Part shown: piece after piece, positions 27,337 through 35,537 of the stretch
Position numbering within the stretch: the first letter of the stretch is position 1
Layout of the letters: every line of letters begins with the position of its first letter
Assembly (NCBI RefSeq): GCF_001429295.1
Contig: NZ_LMJL01000012.1
Span: 173,511-237,510, forward strand
Origin: Flavobacterium sp. Root935
GTDB lineage: Bacteria > Bacteroidota > Bacteroidia > Flavobacteriales > Flavobacteriaceae
Length of the DNA stretch: 64,000 nt
Direction: 5' to 3'
Translations under genes and position numbers: made by a program
Notes under the pieces: generated by a model
The model's input: only the letters and a program-made list of their open reading frames with translations
What the model was told of the DNA's origin: nothing
The model's database searches: none

Positions 27337-27426
27337 CTTACTATTAAGGTTACAAAAACATAGAGGACACTTTTTTTATTATATACTCACCTATTTAAGA
27401 TTTTTTTTTGATTTTCTGTTAAAAAA

Positions 27427-28032
27427 TTAAAAAAGCCCTGAGGATATAAGGACTAGAAGCGGAATACTTCCTTTCCATTCTTTACGAAGACTTAATAACC
27501 CGCGATGCAGTAAGTTATTTGCAGATTGATAATTAACATCCAGTAGATCTGCGATTTGATCGACACTCAATCCTTGATGATAACGAAGGTATAAGGCTTC
27601 TTTTTGGCGGCCAGGTAAATCGTTAAGCAATTTATTTAAATGCAAAACACGTTCAGCAGTAACTTCATCTTCTACTAAATCATTTTCTATAGAAAAATCA
27701 AAAAGGAATTCTAAAACATCTGTAGTAGTTGTTTTTCTAAAAACATGATCTCTCTCGTGCAAACGCGCAATTCTCTTTCTAACACTAGAAAGCAGATAAG
27801 CCTTTACTATTACATTATCTTGCAATGAATTACGATAAAGCCAAATATCAGCAAAAACATCTTGAATACAATCTTGTACTTTTTCTTCAAATGGACAAAG
27901 AGAATTTCCATAACCAATTAAATCTCTATAATATTTTTCAAAAAGTAAAGAGAATGATCTTTCATCACCATTTTTTAAATTATTCCAAAGAATAAAATCA
28001 TCTAACGCTTTGTTTTTTAAAATGTGGCTCAT
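27427..28032 (-). CDS. ECF-type RNA polymerase sigma factor
   Basis: 201 aa. Sigma region 2 at about 20-90 (SFSLLFEKYYRDLIGYG, VQDCIQDVFADIWLYRNSL, which is the core-binding and -10 recognition segment) and region 4 at about 130-190 (LNDLPGRQKEALYLRYHQGLSVDQIADLLDVNYQSANNLLHRGLLSLRK, read here as its helix-turn-helix). It lies 90 bp upstream of fecR on the same strand and heads the uptake locus. Expected to transcribe susC and the genes behind it when released from FecR. The C-terminal ISLLVLISSGLF-like hydrophobic tail is a small oddity often seen in this group. Confidence 0.93.
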   Translation of the reverse strand: MSHILKNKALDDFILWNNLKNGDERSFSLLFEKYYRDLIGYGNSLCPFEEKVQDCIQDVFADIWLYRNSLQDNVIVKAYLLSSVRKRIARLHERDHVFRKTTTTDVLEFLFDFSIENDLVEDEVTAERVLHLNKLLNDLPGRQKEALYLRYHQGLSVDQIADLLDVNYQSANNLLHRGLLSLRKEWKGSIPLLVLISSGLF

Positions 28033-28526
28033 ATTGCATAAAACTTTTGAGGCGTAAAAATCAAAATCATTTAAGAAGAGTAATTTTTCTTAAAATAAAA
28101 CGAATTAATACAAGGATTAAAGTTTTTAAAATTTTCAATTCTTTAAATAAAAATCTCCTAGAACAAACGCCCTTAGTTAACATAAATTAAACAAGAGTTT
28201 TACATTGAAATCATGATTTAATTCATACAAAAAAAATCAAATTTTAACATTATTTTTTGTTTTTGTGTGATAAATATAGAAAAGCAAATAATTAAAACCC
28301 AATAATTATCTAAAAAAAGAAGCTTTTTCTAAATTTATCAGTATTTGCGGTATTTTTTTTACTTAATCTTAAATTTACAGTAATTTAAATTTTAATTAAC
28401 CAAAACACACGCTGGAGTTTTTGGCTGAGTACCTGTTTGAAGCCATTTAAATTACTCTTACAAAATGAGCTATTAAAAATTGAAAATTAGCCAAAAATTA
28501 AAAACTGACTTTTTGTTTGATTCCAT
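28033..28526. other. Long gene-free spacer upstream of the ECF sigma gene
   Basis: About 490 bp of AT-rich sequence with stop codons in all frames. I found no ORF, tRNA or palindrome of note. It must hold the sigma-factor promoter (minus strand, right-hand side of the gene), but no TAnnTTTG box was identified with confidence. The patch at about 28400-28470 is less AT-rich than the rest and could be a small RNA or gene remnant; this is a guess. Confidence 0.3.
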
Positions 28527-28558
28527 AAAAAAAGCCTTACTACTTTTAGTAAGGCTTT
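28527..28558 (-). terminator. Intrinsic terminator after the 142-aa protein gene
   Basis: AAAGCCTTACTA / TAGTAAGGCTTT perfect 12-bp stem with a 4-nt loop, T-run on the minus strand. 27 nt downstream of the stop at 28585. Confidence 0.93.
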
Positions 28559-28584
28559 GAGCAATTTATTCTATTCTAAAAATC

Positions 28585-29013
28585 TTAGAATGCTACATTC
28601 CATCTTGGTAATTTAGCATTTTCGTCTAAGAAATTTTGCAAAACTTGACCTTCAACAGCAGTTGGAATTGCTTTTGCATCAGCATTAAAAGTTTCAAACC
28701 AAACAACTTCAAGAGCTTCAATGCTTTCTAATTTCATTTGAGCAGGCCAAGAATATTTTCTTCCTGTTTTTGCAAATTGATGACCGTTTACGATTTTATC
28801 GTATAGTCCACCATTTTTACTTTTTAAAGTTCCATCATTCTGAACAGTTCCTGTTGAACTAACCATAATTAGTTCTTTTGCATCTCCTTCAACAGCATAC
28901 ACAACAAAAACTCCAGCACTTCCTTCAGGAGCGTTACAAACTTGTTCTAAGCTATCTTCAATTGTAAAAGTAAAACTATCAGTTACTTTAAATTTTTCTA
29001 ATTCTTTACACAT
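28585..29013 (-). CDS. Conserved small protein of unknown function, GIY-YIG-like pattern
   Basis: 142 aa, soluble, no signal peptide. The order GVFVVYAVEGDAKELIMVSSTGTVQ (as a short beta hairpin), GLYDKIVNGHQF, then EALEVVWFET and a C-terminal VLQNFLDENAKLPRWNVAF resembles the layout of GIY-YIG nuclease domains, but the GIY and YIG catalytic tyrosines/glycines and the catalytic Arg are not convincingly present. If related it may be an inactive relative. It is downstream of sucD on the same strand, with a terminator on each side (29094-29125 and 28527-28558), so it is probably its own unit. Confidence 0.6.
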   Translation of the reverse strand: MCKELEKFKVTDSFTFTIEDSLEQVCNAPEGSAGVFVVYAVEGDAKELIMVSSTGTVQNDGTLKSKNGGLYDKIVNGHQFAKTGRKYSWPAQMKLESIEALEVVWFETFNADAKAIPTAVEGQVLQNFLDENAKLPRWNVAF

Positions 29014-29024
29014 ATTTCTTTTTT

Positions 29025-29083
29025 AAGCCTCTAAGATACTGAGGTTCTAAGATGCTAAGTTATTTCTATTTATACCTCAGTAT
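29025..29083. repeat. Spacer repeat with CTAAGATGCTAAG words and 10-bp inverted arms
   Basis: ATACTGAGGT (29036-29045) pairs exactly with ACCTCAGTAT (29074-29083); between them are CTAAGATGCTAAG words like those at 53985-54030 and 54150-54260. Confidence 0.65.
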
Positions 29084-29093
29084 TTTAAAATGT

Positions 29094-29125
29094 AAAAAAG
29101 TCTCAACAAAATATTGAGACTTTTT
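29094..29125 (-). terminator. Intrinsic terminator of sucD
   Basis: AAAAAGTCTCAA / TTGAGACTTTTT stem with a 7-nt loop. Just upstream (29141-29170) is a degenerate palindrome TCCCGTCCCGAAGTTTCAGGA between the sucD stop and this hairpin. Confidence 0.88.
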
Positions 29126-29175
29126 GGAATTTATTATTTTATCCCGTCCCGAAGTTTCAGGATCGAGATTGGATA

Positions 29176-30048
29176 TTATCCAAGTACTTCTTTTACTTTT
29201 TTACCAATTTCAGCTGGTGAATCAACAACGTGAATTCCGTTGTCTCTCATGATTTGTTTTTTAGCAGCAGCAGTATCATCAGAACCACCAACAATAGCAC
29301 CTGCGTGACCCATTGTTCTACCAGCAGGAGCAGTTTCTCCAGCGATAAATCCAATAACTGGTTTACGGTTACCATCAGCTTTTACCCATCTAGCAGCATC
29401 AGCTTCTAATTGACCTCCAATTTCACCAATCATAATAATTGCTTCAGTTTCTGGATCGTTCATTAATAATTCTACAGCTTCTTTGGTAGTAGTTCCAATA
29501 ATTGGATCTCCACCAATACCAATTGCTGTAGTGATTCCTAAACCTTGTTTTACAACTTGGTCAGCAGCTTCATAAGTTAAAGTTCCAGATTTAGAAACAA
29601 TACCAACAGTTCCTTTTTTGAAAACGAAACCTGGCATAATACCAACTTTAGCTTCACCTGGAGTAATTACACCTGGGCAGTTTGGACCAATTAATCTTGA
29701 ATTTCTTTCTTTAACATAATTATTTGCTTTAATCATATCTGCTACAGGAATTCCTTCTGTAATAGCAATAATTACTTTAATTCCAGCATCAGCAGCTTCC
29801 ATAATTGCATCAGCAGCAAAAGCCGGCGGAACAAAAATGATAGAAGTATCAGCACCAGCTTGATCAACAGCGTCTTTTACTGTATTAAAAACTGGACGGT
29901 CTAAATGGCTGGTACCACCTTTTCCTGGAGTAACACCTCCAACAACATTAGTACCATACTCAATCATTTGAGAAGCGTGGAAAGTTCCTTCGCTTCCTGT
30001 AAATCCCTGAACAATTATTTTGGAATCTTTATTAACTAAAACACTCAT
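29176..30048 (-). CDS. sucD: SucD, succinyl-CoA synthetase alpha subunit
   Basis: Alpha subunit of the TCA-cycle enzyme that makes ATP or GTP from succinyl-CoA. 290 aa: CoA-binding Rossmann part ([27 protein letters not shown]), [21 protein letters not shown], and the phosphohistidine loop [13 protein letters not shown] near the C-terminus. The normal partner sucC is not adjacent; no beta-subunit gene occurs anywhere in this window. A TATTTTTG box (30084-30091) lies upstream and a terminator downstream, so it appears monocistronic. Confidence 0.96.
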   Translation of the reverse strand: MSVLVNKDSKIIVQGFTGSEGTFHASQMIEYGTNVVGGVTPGKGGTSHLDRPVFNTVKDAVDQAGADTSIIFVPPAFAADAIMEAADAGIKVIIAITEGIPVADMIKANNYVKERNSRLIGPNCPGVITPGEAKVGIMPGFVFKKGTVGIVSKSGTLTYEAADQVVKQGLGITTAIGIGGDPIIGTTTKEAVELLMNDPETEAIIMIGEIGGQLEADAARWVKADGNRKPVIGFIAGETAPAGRTMGHAGAIVGGSDDTAAAKKQIMRDNGIHVVDSPAEIGKKVKEVLG

Positions 30049-30083
30049 GATATATATTTTATGTAGTTTTTAAATTTGTGTTG

Positions 30084-30091
30084 CAAAAATA
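30084..30091 (-). promoter_or_regulatory. -7 box of sucD
   Basis: TATTTTTG on the minus strand, 35 nt upstream of the sucD ATG. No clear TTG at -33. Confidence 0.45.
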
Positions 30092-30134
30092 AGGTTTTGT
30101 AATGTATTTTGCCTCTTTTATTGTCAAAAAAATA

Positions 30135-30497
30135 TTAAGAAAATTGACTCATTTGATAACCTCTATAAAGTTTATCATCTTTAATCTGCCAAATTGTAGA
30201 AAAATGTGCTAAAAGCATTTCTTCTCTCGGATTCTCTATAGTTTTCACAAAATGAGAATAACGTACTGATACTAAATCATCTTCACTAATAATATGACTA
30301 ATTCTAACTTTAGATCGTACATATGCACGACTAAGCTCGTTGGCCATTTCTAGTATCGAATTATAATCCATCTCAATGAAACCTTTACTGCTGTTCCATT
30401 CAAGAATAACATCAGGATGCAGATATGTTTTTAAAATTTCGCTATCAATTAAGGCATCTGACTTATAAAATTTCTGAACAAATTCTTTAATAGACAT
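30135..30497 (-). CDS. SnoaL/NTF2-like small protein
   Basis: 120 aa, soluble. The N-terminal helices IKEFVQKFYKSDALIDSEILKTYLHPDVILEWNSS followed by strands ending SVRYSHFVKTIENPREEMLLAHFSTIWQIKDDKLYRGYQ (given here as family pattern) match the cone-shaped NTF2/SnoaL fold, used by small isomerases, hydrolases or binding proteins. Catalytic role is not readable. Its ATG follows the stop of the LpxD paralogue by one base, so the two are translationally linked. Confidence 0.65.
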   Translation of the reverse strand: MSIKEFVQKFYKSDALIDSEILKTYLHPDVILEWNSSKGFIEMDYNSILEMANELSRAYVRSKVRISHIISEDDLVSVRYSHFVKTIENPREEMLLAHFSTIWQIKDDKLYRGYQMSQFS

Positions 30498-30498
30498 A

Positions 30499-31428
30499 TT
30501 ACTTCAATTTACTTAAAATTTCAGGAATCTTCTTGATATTGGCTAATTGTTTCAATTTTTCTCTAGATTCTTCAATTGGAGTACCAAAATATGATTTTCC
30601 GCCTTCAACTGATTTAGTTACACCAGTCTGACCCATTACTACAGCTTTTGTACCAATTGTAATACCGCTAGTGGTTCCTACTTGCCCCCACAATGTTACT
30701 TCATCTTCAATAATAACACAACCTGCAATACCAGTTTGTGAGGCAATTAAACATTTTTTTCCGATAACAGTATCATGTCCAACATGTACTTGATTATCTA
30801 GTTTTGTTCCAGCTCCAATTGTTGTATCCCCTGTAACGCCTTTATCAATTGTACAAAGCGCACCAATACCAACATTATCTTCAATAACTACTCTTCCGCC
30901 AGAAACTAATTGATCAAAACCTTCTGGACGTTTTTTGTAATAAAAAGCATCAGCACCTAAAATAGTTCCTGCGTGAATAATCACGTTGTCACCAATAATG
31001 GTGTGATCGTAAATAGAAACATTAGAATGAATTAGGCAGTTTTTTCCAATTTTAACATAGTTTCCAACAAAGCTATTTGGTTGAATTATTGTCCCCTCTC
31101 CTATTTCTGCAGATGGTGCAATTGCCACATTTGCAAATTGAAAAGGCTTAAAATGTTTCGTTAAAATATTAAAATCTCTAAACGGATCATCAGAAATTAA
31201 AAGTGCTTTACCTTCTGGGCATTCTACTTCTTTGTTTATCAAAACAATTGTAGCTGCTGACTGCAAAGCTTTATCGTAATATTTTGGATGGTCAACAAAA
31301 ACTATATCACCAGGTTCTACAACATGTATTTCGTTCATGCCTAAAACTTGAAAGTCTTTGTCACCAATAAATTTGCAGTTAAGCAAATTTGCAATTTCTT
31401 GTAAAGAATGACTCTTTGGAAATTTCAT
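30499..31428 (-). CDS. LpxD-like acyltransferase, second paralogue
   Basis: 309 aa. N-terminal LpxD-like domain (1-100, SLQEIANLLNCKFIGDKDFQVLG as the start) and a left-handed beta-helix of hexapeptide repeats (about 105-280). The catalytic His region reads DNQVHVGHDTVIG, where canonical LpxD has DN..IAHNV.IG; the His is kept but neighbours differ. It is shorter than the true LpxD in this window (347 aa, 34455-35498) and lacks most of its C-terminal helix. It may acylate another UDP-sugar or act in the same pathway under different conditions. It lies downstream of efp, 1 nt ahead of the NTF2-like gene. Confidence 0.82.
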   Translation of the reverse strand: MKFPKSHSLQEIANLLNCKFIGDKDFQVLGMNEIHVVEPGDIVFVDHPKYYDKALQSAATIVLINKEVECPEGKALLISDDPFRDFNILTKHFKPFQFANVAIAPSAEIGEGTIIQPNSFVGNYVKIGKNCLIHSNVSIYDHTIIGDNVIIHAGTILGADAFYYKKRPEGFDQLVSGGRVVIEDNVGIGALCTIDKGVTGDTTIGAGTKLDNQVHVGHDTVIGKKCLIASQTGIAGCVIIEDEVTLWGQVGTTSGITIGTKAVVMGQTGVTKSVEGGKSYFGTPIEESREKLKQLANIKKIPEILSKLK

Positions 31429-31550
31429 ATATTATAATTAGAAAATTTGTCAATTAGAAAATGAGTCAATTAGAATATGAATATACAAAAATTATGTCGA
31501 TTCATAAATTATCTAATTGACTCATTGTCAAATTTATCTTAATTAAAAAA
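31429..31550. repeat. efp / lpxD-paralogue spacer with perfect 15-bp inverted repeat
   Basis: AATGAGTCAATTAGA (31460-31474) pairs exactly with TCTAATTGACTCATT (31512-31526). Additional CAATTAGAAAAT words flank both arms. Confidence 0.85.
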
Positions 31551-32117
31551 CTACTCTTTTACACGCTCCATGTATGAACCTGAAGCTGTATCGATTTTAA
31601 TTTTGTCACCTTCATTGATAAATAAAGGAACGTTGATGTTTGCACCTGTTTCTACAGTTGCAGATTTAGTTGCGTTTGTAGCCGTATTACCTTTTACACC
31701 TGGCTCAGCATAAGTAACTTCAAGAATTACAGATGTTGGCATATCAACAGACAAAGGTAAATCAGTTTCAGTATTAATCTGAACCATTACATTTGTTCCT
31801 TCTTTTAATAATCCAGGAGCATCTAAAATATTTTTGTTTAATGAAATCTGCTCAAAAGTTTCAGCATTCATAAAGTGAAATTCATCTCCTTCAGCATATA
31901 AAAATTGAAATGTATGTGTTTCTACACGAACATCTTCGATTTTATGACCTGCAGAAAATGTATTATCTAATACTTTTCCTGTTGTTAAACTTTTAAGTTT
32001 TGTTCTTACGAAAGCTGGACCTTTTCCAGGTTTTACGTGAAGAAATTCAATAATTTTATAAATATCGTGATTAAATTTAATACACAATCCGTTTCTAATA
32101 TCTGATGTAGATGCCAT
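31551..32117 (-). CDS. efp: Elongation factor P
   Basis: Translation factor that relieves ribosome stalling at proline runs. 188 aa, three beta-barrel domains. The N-terminus MASTSDIRNGLCI and the loop HVKPGKGPAFVRTKLK are typical; Lys32 at the tip of that loop is the residue expected to be modified or left bare. The C-terminal GDKIKIDTASGSYMERVKE is the conserved EF-P end. It lies between lpxA and the LpxD paralogue on the minus strand. Confidence 0.97.
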   Translation of the reverse strand: MASTSDIRNGLCIKFNHDIYKIIEFLHVKPGKGPAFVRTKLKSLTTGKVLDNTFSAGHKIEDVRVETHTFQFLYAEGDEFHFMNAETFEQISLNKNILDAPGLLKEGTNVMVQINTETDLPLSVDMPTSVILEVTYAEPGVKGNTATNATKSATVETGANINVPLFINEGDKIKIDTASGSYMERVKE

Positions 32118-32213
32118 TTGTTTTTATTTTATTTATTTTTTGTTGAATCGTTAAACCGTTTAACTGTTTTTTCGATTAAACGATTAAACAAATAAACAAT
32201 TAAACTTTTTATT
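32118..32213. repeat. lpxA-efp spacer with GATTAAAC tandem words
   Basis: GTTAAACCGTTTAAC (near-palindrome, about 32151-32165) followed by tandem CGATTAAAC, GATTAAAC, AATAAAC, AATTAAAC words. Imperfectly self-complementary. Confidence 0.6.
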
Positions 32214-32999
32214 TTAATAGTTACCTGAATAACCCTTCATAATTCCTCGAGACGAATTTCTGATAAAATCAAGAATTTCATCTCTTTCAGGAGTCGCTTC
32301 CATTTCAGCTTCAATAATACTCAAAGCTTGCGTTGTATTGTAATTCTTTTGATATAAAATTCTATAGATTTCCTGAATTTCTCTAATTTTTTCAGTAGTA
32401 AAACCTCTTCTTCTTAAACCAACCGAGTTAATTCCAACATATGACAAAGGCTCTTTTGCTGCTTTTGTAAAAGGCGGAACGTCTTTTCTAACCAATGATC
32501 CTCCAGAAATCATTGCGTGATCTCCAATATGAATAAATTGATGAATCGCTGCAAGACCTCCAATAACAGCATGATTACCAACAACTACGTGACCAGCCAA
32601 AGCAACACCATTAACAATAATAGCATTGTTTCCAATTTCGCAGTCGTGAGCAATATGCGCATAAGCCATTACTAAACAATTGTTTCCAAGTACTGTTTGA
32701 CCAGATGCAATTGTTCCTCTATTTATAGTTACACATTCTCTAATAGTACAATTATCTCCGATAATTGCAAGAGAATCTTCTCCTCCAAATTTTAAATCTT
32801 GTGGCACTGCAGAAATTACAGCTCCTGGAAAAATATTGCAATTTTTACCAATTCGAGCGCCTTCCATAATGGTCACATTTGAACCAATCCAAGTACCATC
32901 ACCAATAACAACATTATTGTGAATTGTTGTAAATGGCTCTATTACAACGTTTTTAGCGATTTTCGCGCCAGGATGAACATATGCTAATGGTTGATTCAT
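32214..32999 (-). CDS. lpxA: LpxA, UDP-N-acetylglucosamine acyltransferase
   Basis: First enzyme of lipid A synthesis, adds a 3-hydroxyacyl chain to UDP-GlcNAc. 261 aa with a left-handed beta-helix of hexapeptide repeats (about 1-190) and a helical C-terminus. The catalytic His lies in AHIAHDCEIGNNAI, and HQFIHIGDHAMISGGSLVRKDVPPFTKA is the family block. Directly downstream of lpxC-fabZ on the same strand, with efp next, so it belongs to the lipid A operon lpxD, lpxC-fabZ, lpxA. Confidence 0.96.
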   Translation of the reverse strand: MNQPLAYVHPGAKIAKNVVIEPFTTIHNNVVIGDGTWIGSNVTIMEGARIGKNCNIFPGAVISAVPQDLKFGGEDSLAIIGDNCTIRECVTINRGTIASGQTVLGNNCLVMAYAHIAHDCEIGNNAIIVNGVALAGHVVVGNHAVIGGLAAIHQFIHIGDHAMISGGSLVRKDVPPFTKAAKEPLSYVGINSVGLRRRGFTTEKIREIQEIYRILYQKNYNTTQALSIIEAEMEATPERDEILDFIRNSSRGIMKGYSGNY

Positions 33000-33073
33000 C
33001 TGTATGTTTTATATTTTTAATTAAAATATTCTAATTTCAGGCAACAAACCTAAACAATAAATTTGATAATTTA

Positions 33074-34462
33074 TTATTGTTTTCTTGCTATTTGTGCCAT
33101 TAATTCTGCCTCAGTTACTAATTTACCATTTGCATAAGCATTTGCCTGCATATGACAAATTCCTCTTCTGATTGGAGAAATCAATTCACATTTAAAAATT
33201 AAGGTATCACCCGGCAACACTTTGTGCTTAAATTTAACGTTATCAATTTTCATGAAATAAGTTAAATAATTCTCAGGATCCGGAACGGTGCTTAATACCA
33301 AAATACCACCTGTTTGTGCCATTGCTTCAACAATTAAAACTCCTGGCATTACTGGAGCTTCTGGAAAATGCCCTACGAAGAAATTTTCGTTCATAGTAAC
33401 ATTTTTCAATCCAACCACATGACGATCAGACATTTCTATAATTCTGTCAATTAATAAAAATGGAGGTCTGTGAGGAAGCATTGACATGATTTTATGAATA
33501 TCCATCAATGGTTCTTGATGTAAATCATAAGTTGGAACATGATTTCTTTGTTCTATTTTGATAATTTTAGCCAGTTTTTTAGCAAACTGAGTGTTTACGA
33601 AGTGACCTGGTTTATTAGCTATAATTTTTCCTTGAATACGCACGCCAATAAGAGATAAATCTCCAATAACATCAAGCAGTTTGTGTCTTGCTGCCTCATT
33701 TGGGTAATGTAAAGTAAGGTTATCTAAAACTCCATTTGGTTTTACAGATATTTCATCCTTACCAAAGGCTTTCTTTAAATTCTCCATTGTAGACTCAGAA
33801 ATCTCTTTATCTACGTAAACAATTGCGTTATTTAAATCGCCTCCTTTAATAAGTCCGTTTTCTAACAATGATTCTAATTCATGTAAAAAACTAAAAGTTC
33901 TAGAACTTGCAATTTCTTGTTTAAAATCTGATAAACTTTTAAGTGTAGCATTTTGAGTTCCTAAAACTTTTGTACCAAAATCTACCATTGTAGTTACTTG
34001 GTACTCATCGCTAGGCATAACAAGAATTTCGCTTCCTGTTGCTTCATCTGTAAATGAGATAACTTCTTTTACAACATAAACATTACGGCTTGCATCTTGT
34101 TCTTCAATTCCTGCTTTTTCTATTGCTTCAACAAAATATTTTGATGAACCATCCATAATTGGAAGTTCAGAGGCATTCAATTCAATAATAATATTATCCA
34201 AATCGCATCCAACAACTGCCGCTAAAACATGCTCTGGTGTTTGAATTTTTACTCCAAGTTTTTCAAGATTTGTACCTCTTTGAGTATTAACAACATAATT
34301 AGCATCAGCCTCAATAACTGGTTGACCTTGCAAATCTACTCTTACAAAAGTGAAACCATTATTAACAGGAGCAGGTTTAAAAGTCATTGTAACTTCTTTT
34401 CCAGTATGTAATCCAACTCCTGTTAGCGAAATTTCATTCTTGATGGTCTTCTGTTTAACCAT
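33074..34462 (-). CDS. lpxC-fabZ: LpxC-FabZ fusion: UDP-3-O-acyl-GlcNAc deacetylase / 3-hydroxyacyl-ACP dehydratase
   Basis: Residues 1 to about 300 are LpxC ([23 protein letters not shown]; zinc ligands in [11 protein letters not shown] and in [17 protein letters not shown]), the committed step of lipid A synthesis. About 315-462 is FabZ ([21 protein letters not shown]; catalytic His in [20 protein letters not shown]), which dehydrates hydroxyacyl-ACP in fatty acid synthesis. The fusion joins the two pathways competing for hydroxyacyl-ACP and is common in Bacteroidota. I choose the ATG at 34462 (MVKQK); an upstream ATG at 34471 adds three residues. The start overlaps the end of lpxD by 8 bp. 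Confidence 0.95.
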   Translation of the reverse strand: MVKQKTIKNEISLTGVGLHTGKEVTMTFKPAPVNNGFTFVRVDLQGQPVIEADANYVVNTQRGTNLEKLGVKIQTPEHVLAAVVGCDLDNIIIELNASELPIMDGSSKYFVEAIEKAGIEEQDASRNVYVVKEVISFTDEATGSEILVMPSDEYQVTTMVDFGTKVLGTQNATLKSLSDFKQEIASSRTFSFLHELESLLENGLIKGGDLNNAIVYVDKEISESTMENLKKAFGKDEISVKPNGVLDNLTLHYPNEAARHKLLDVIGDLSLIGVRIQGKIIANKPGHFVNTQFAKKLAKIIKIEQRNHVPTYDLHQEPLMDIHKIMSMLPHRPPFLLIDRIIEMSDRHVVGLKNVTMNENFFVGHFPEAPVMPGVLIVEAMAQTGGILVLSTVPDPENYLTYFMKIDNVKFKHKVLPGDTLIFKCELISPIRRGICHMQANAYANGKLVTEAELMAQIARKQ

Positions 34463-35498
34463 TATTTCCATTTTTTGGGTTTATTATTTGTTTCTTTAAT
34501 TCTTCAACTTCGGACACAATTTTAGGCAGATTCTTAAAATGAACATACGATTTATTAAAATCTGTGTATCCAAGAGATGGTGTTCCTTGCAGAGTTTCAT
34601 CATCTTTAATGTTCCTTGCAACTCCAGACTGCGCCTGAAGTCTCACATTATTACCTATAATTAAGTGGCCTGCAATACCAACTTGCCCGCCAATCATACA
34701 GCCTTCTCCAATCTTTGTAGAACCTGCAACACCACTTTGAGCAGCAATTACAGTATTTTTACCGATTTCGACATTATGGGCGATCTGTATCTGATTGTCT
34801 AGTTTAACTCCTTGTCTAATTATTGTAGAACCAAGAGTTGCTCTATCTATTGTAGTGTTGGCACCAATATCAACATTATCTTCGATAATAACGTTTCCTA
34901 TCTGAGGTACTTTACTATAAATACCTTCTTCATTTGGTACAAAACCAAAACCATCTGCACCAATAATAGTTCCAGAATGAATGGTACAATTATTACCAAT
35001 TACTGTTTCTGAGTAAATTTTTGCTCCAGCGAAAATGAATACATTGTCACCAATAACAACGTTATCACCAATAAAACTGTTCGGATAAATTTTTACATTA
35101 TTACCTAAAACCACATTCTGTCCTACATAGCTGAAGCTTCCTAAATATAAGTTTTCACCATATTTAGTTCCTTCAGACATAAAGGACTGAGGTTCGATAC
35201 CTGTTTTATTTAATTTTACTTGATTATAGAAATGCAAAAGCTTAGAAAACGCCGCATAAGCATCTTCTACCTTTATTAGTGTAGTCGTAATTTCCTGCTC
35301 CGGAACAAAAGTGTCGTTAACAATTGTAACTGTCGCTTTTGTTGTATATATATAGTTGATATACTTTGGATTAGCCAAAAAAGTAAGCGATCCTTCTTCG
35401 CCTTCTTCGATTTTAGAAAGTTTAGAAACTTCTGCATTGGGATTCCCAACAACTTCTCCTTCTAAAATTCCTGCTATTTGTTCTGCTGTAAATTTCAT
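34455..35498 (-). CDS. lpxD: LpxD, UDP-3-O-(3-hydroxyacyl)glucosamine N-acyltransferase
   Basis: Third step of lipid A synthesis. 347 aa, normal length: uridine-binding N-terminal domain (1-100, [23 protein letters not shown]), beta-helix of hexapeptide repeats (about 105-310) and a C-terminal helix ([20 protein letters not shown]). The catalytic His sits in [16 protein letters not shown]. It overlaps the start of lpxC-fabZ by 8 bp, so the two are translationally coupled. A shorter paralogue exists at 30499-31428. Confidence 0.96.
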   Translation of the reverse strand: MKFTAEQIAGILEGEVVGNPNAEVSKLSKIEEGEEGSLTFLANPKYINYIYTTKATVTIVNDTFVPEQEITTTLIKVEDAYAAFSKLLHFYNQVKLNKTGIEPQSFMSEGTKYGENLYLGSFSYVGQNVVLGNNVKIYPNSFIGDNVVIGDNVFIFAGAKIYSETVIGNNCTIHSGTIIGADGFGFVPNEEGIYSKVPQIGNVIIEDNVDIGANTTIDRATLGSTIIRQGVKLDNQIQIAHNVEIGKNTVIAAQSGVAGSTKIGEGCMIGGQVGIAGHLIIGNNVRLQAQSGVARNIKDDETLQGTPSLGYTDFNKSYVHFKNLPKIVSEVEELKKQIINPKNGNNG

Positions 35499-35537
35499 CG
35501 CGACAAAAATATAAAAAATAGATTTTAAATGTTAATT

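Noticed and set aside
18519-28032. Polysaccharide utilisation locus
   Set aside because: There is a SusC/SusD pair but no glycoside hydrolase, lyase or sulfatase in or near the operon.
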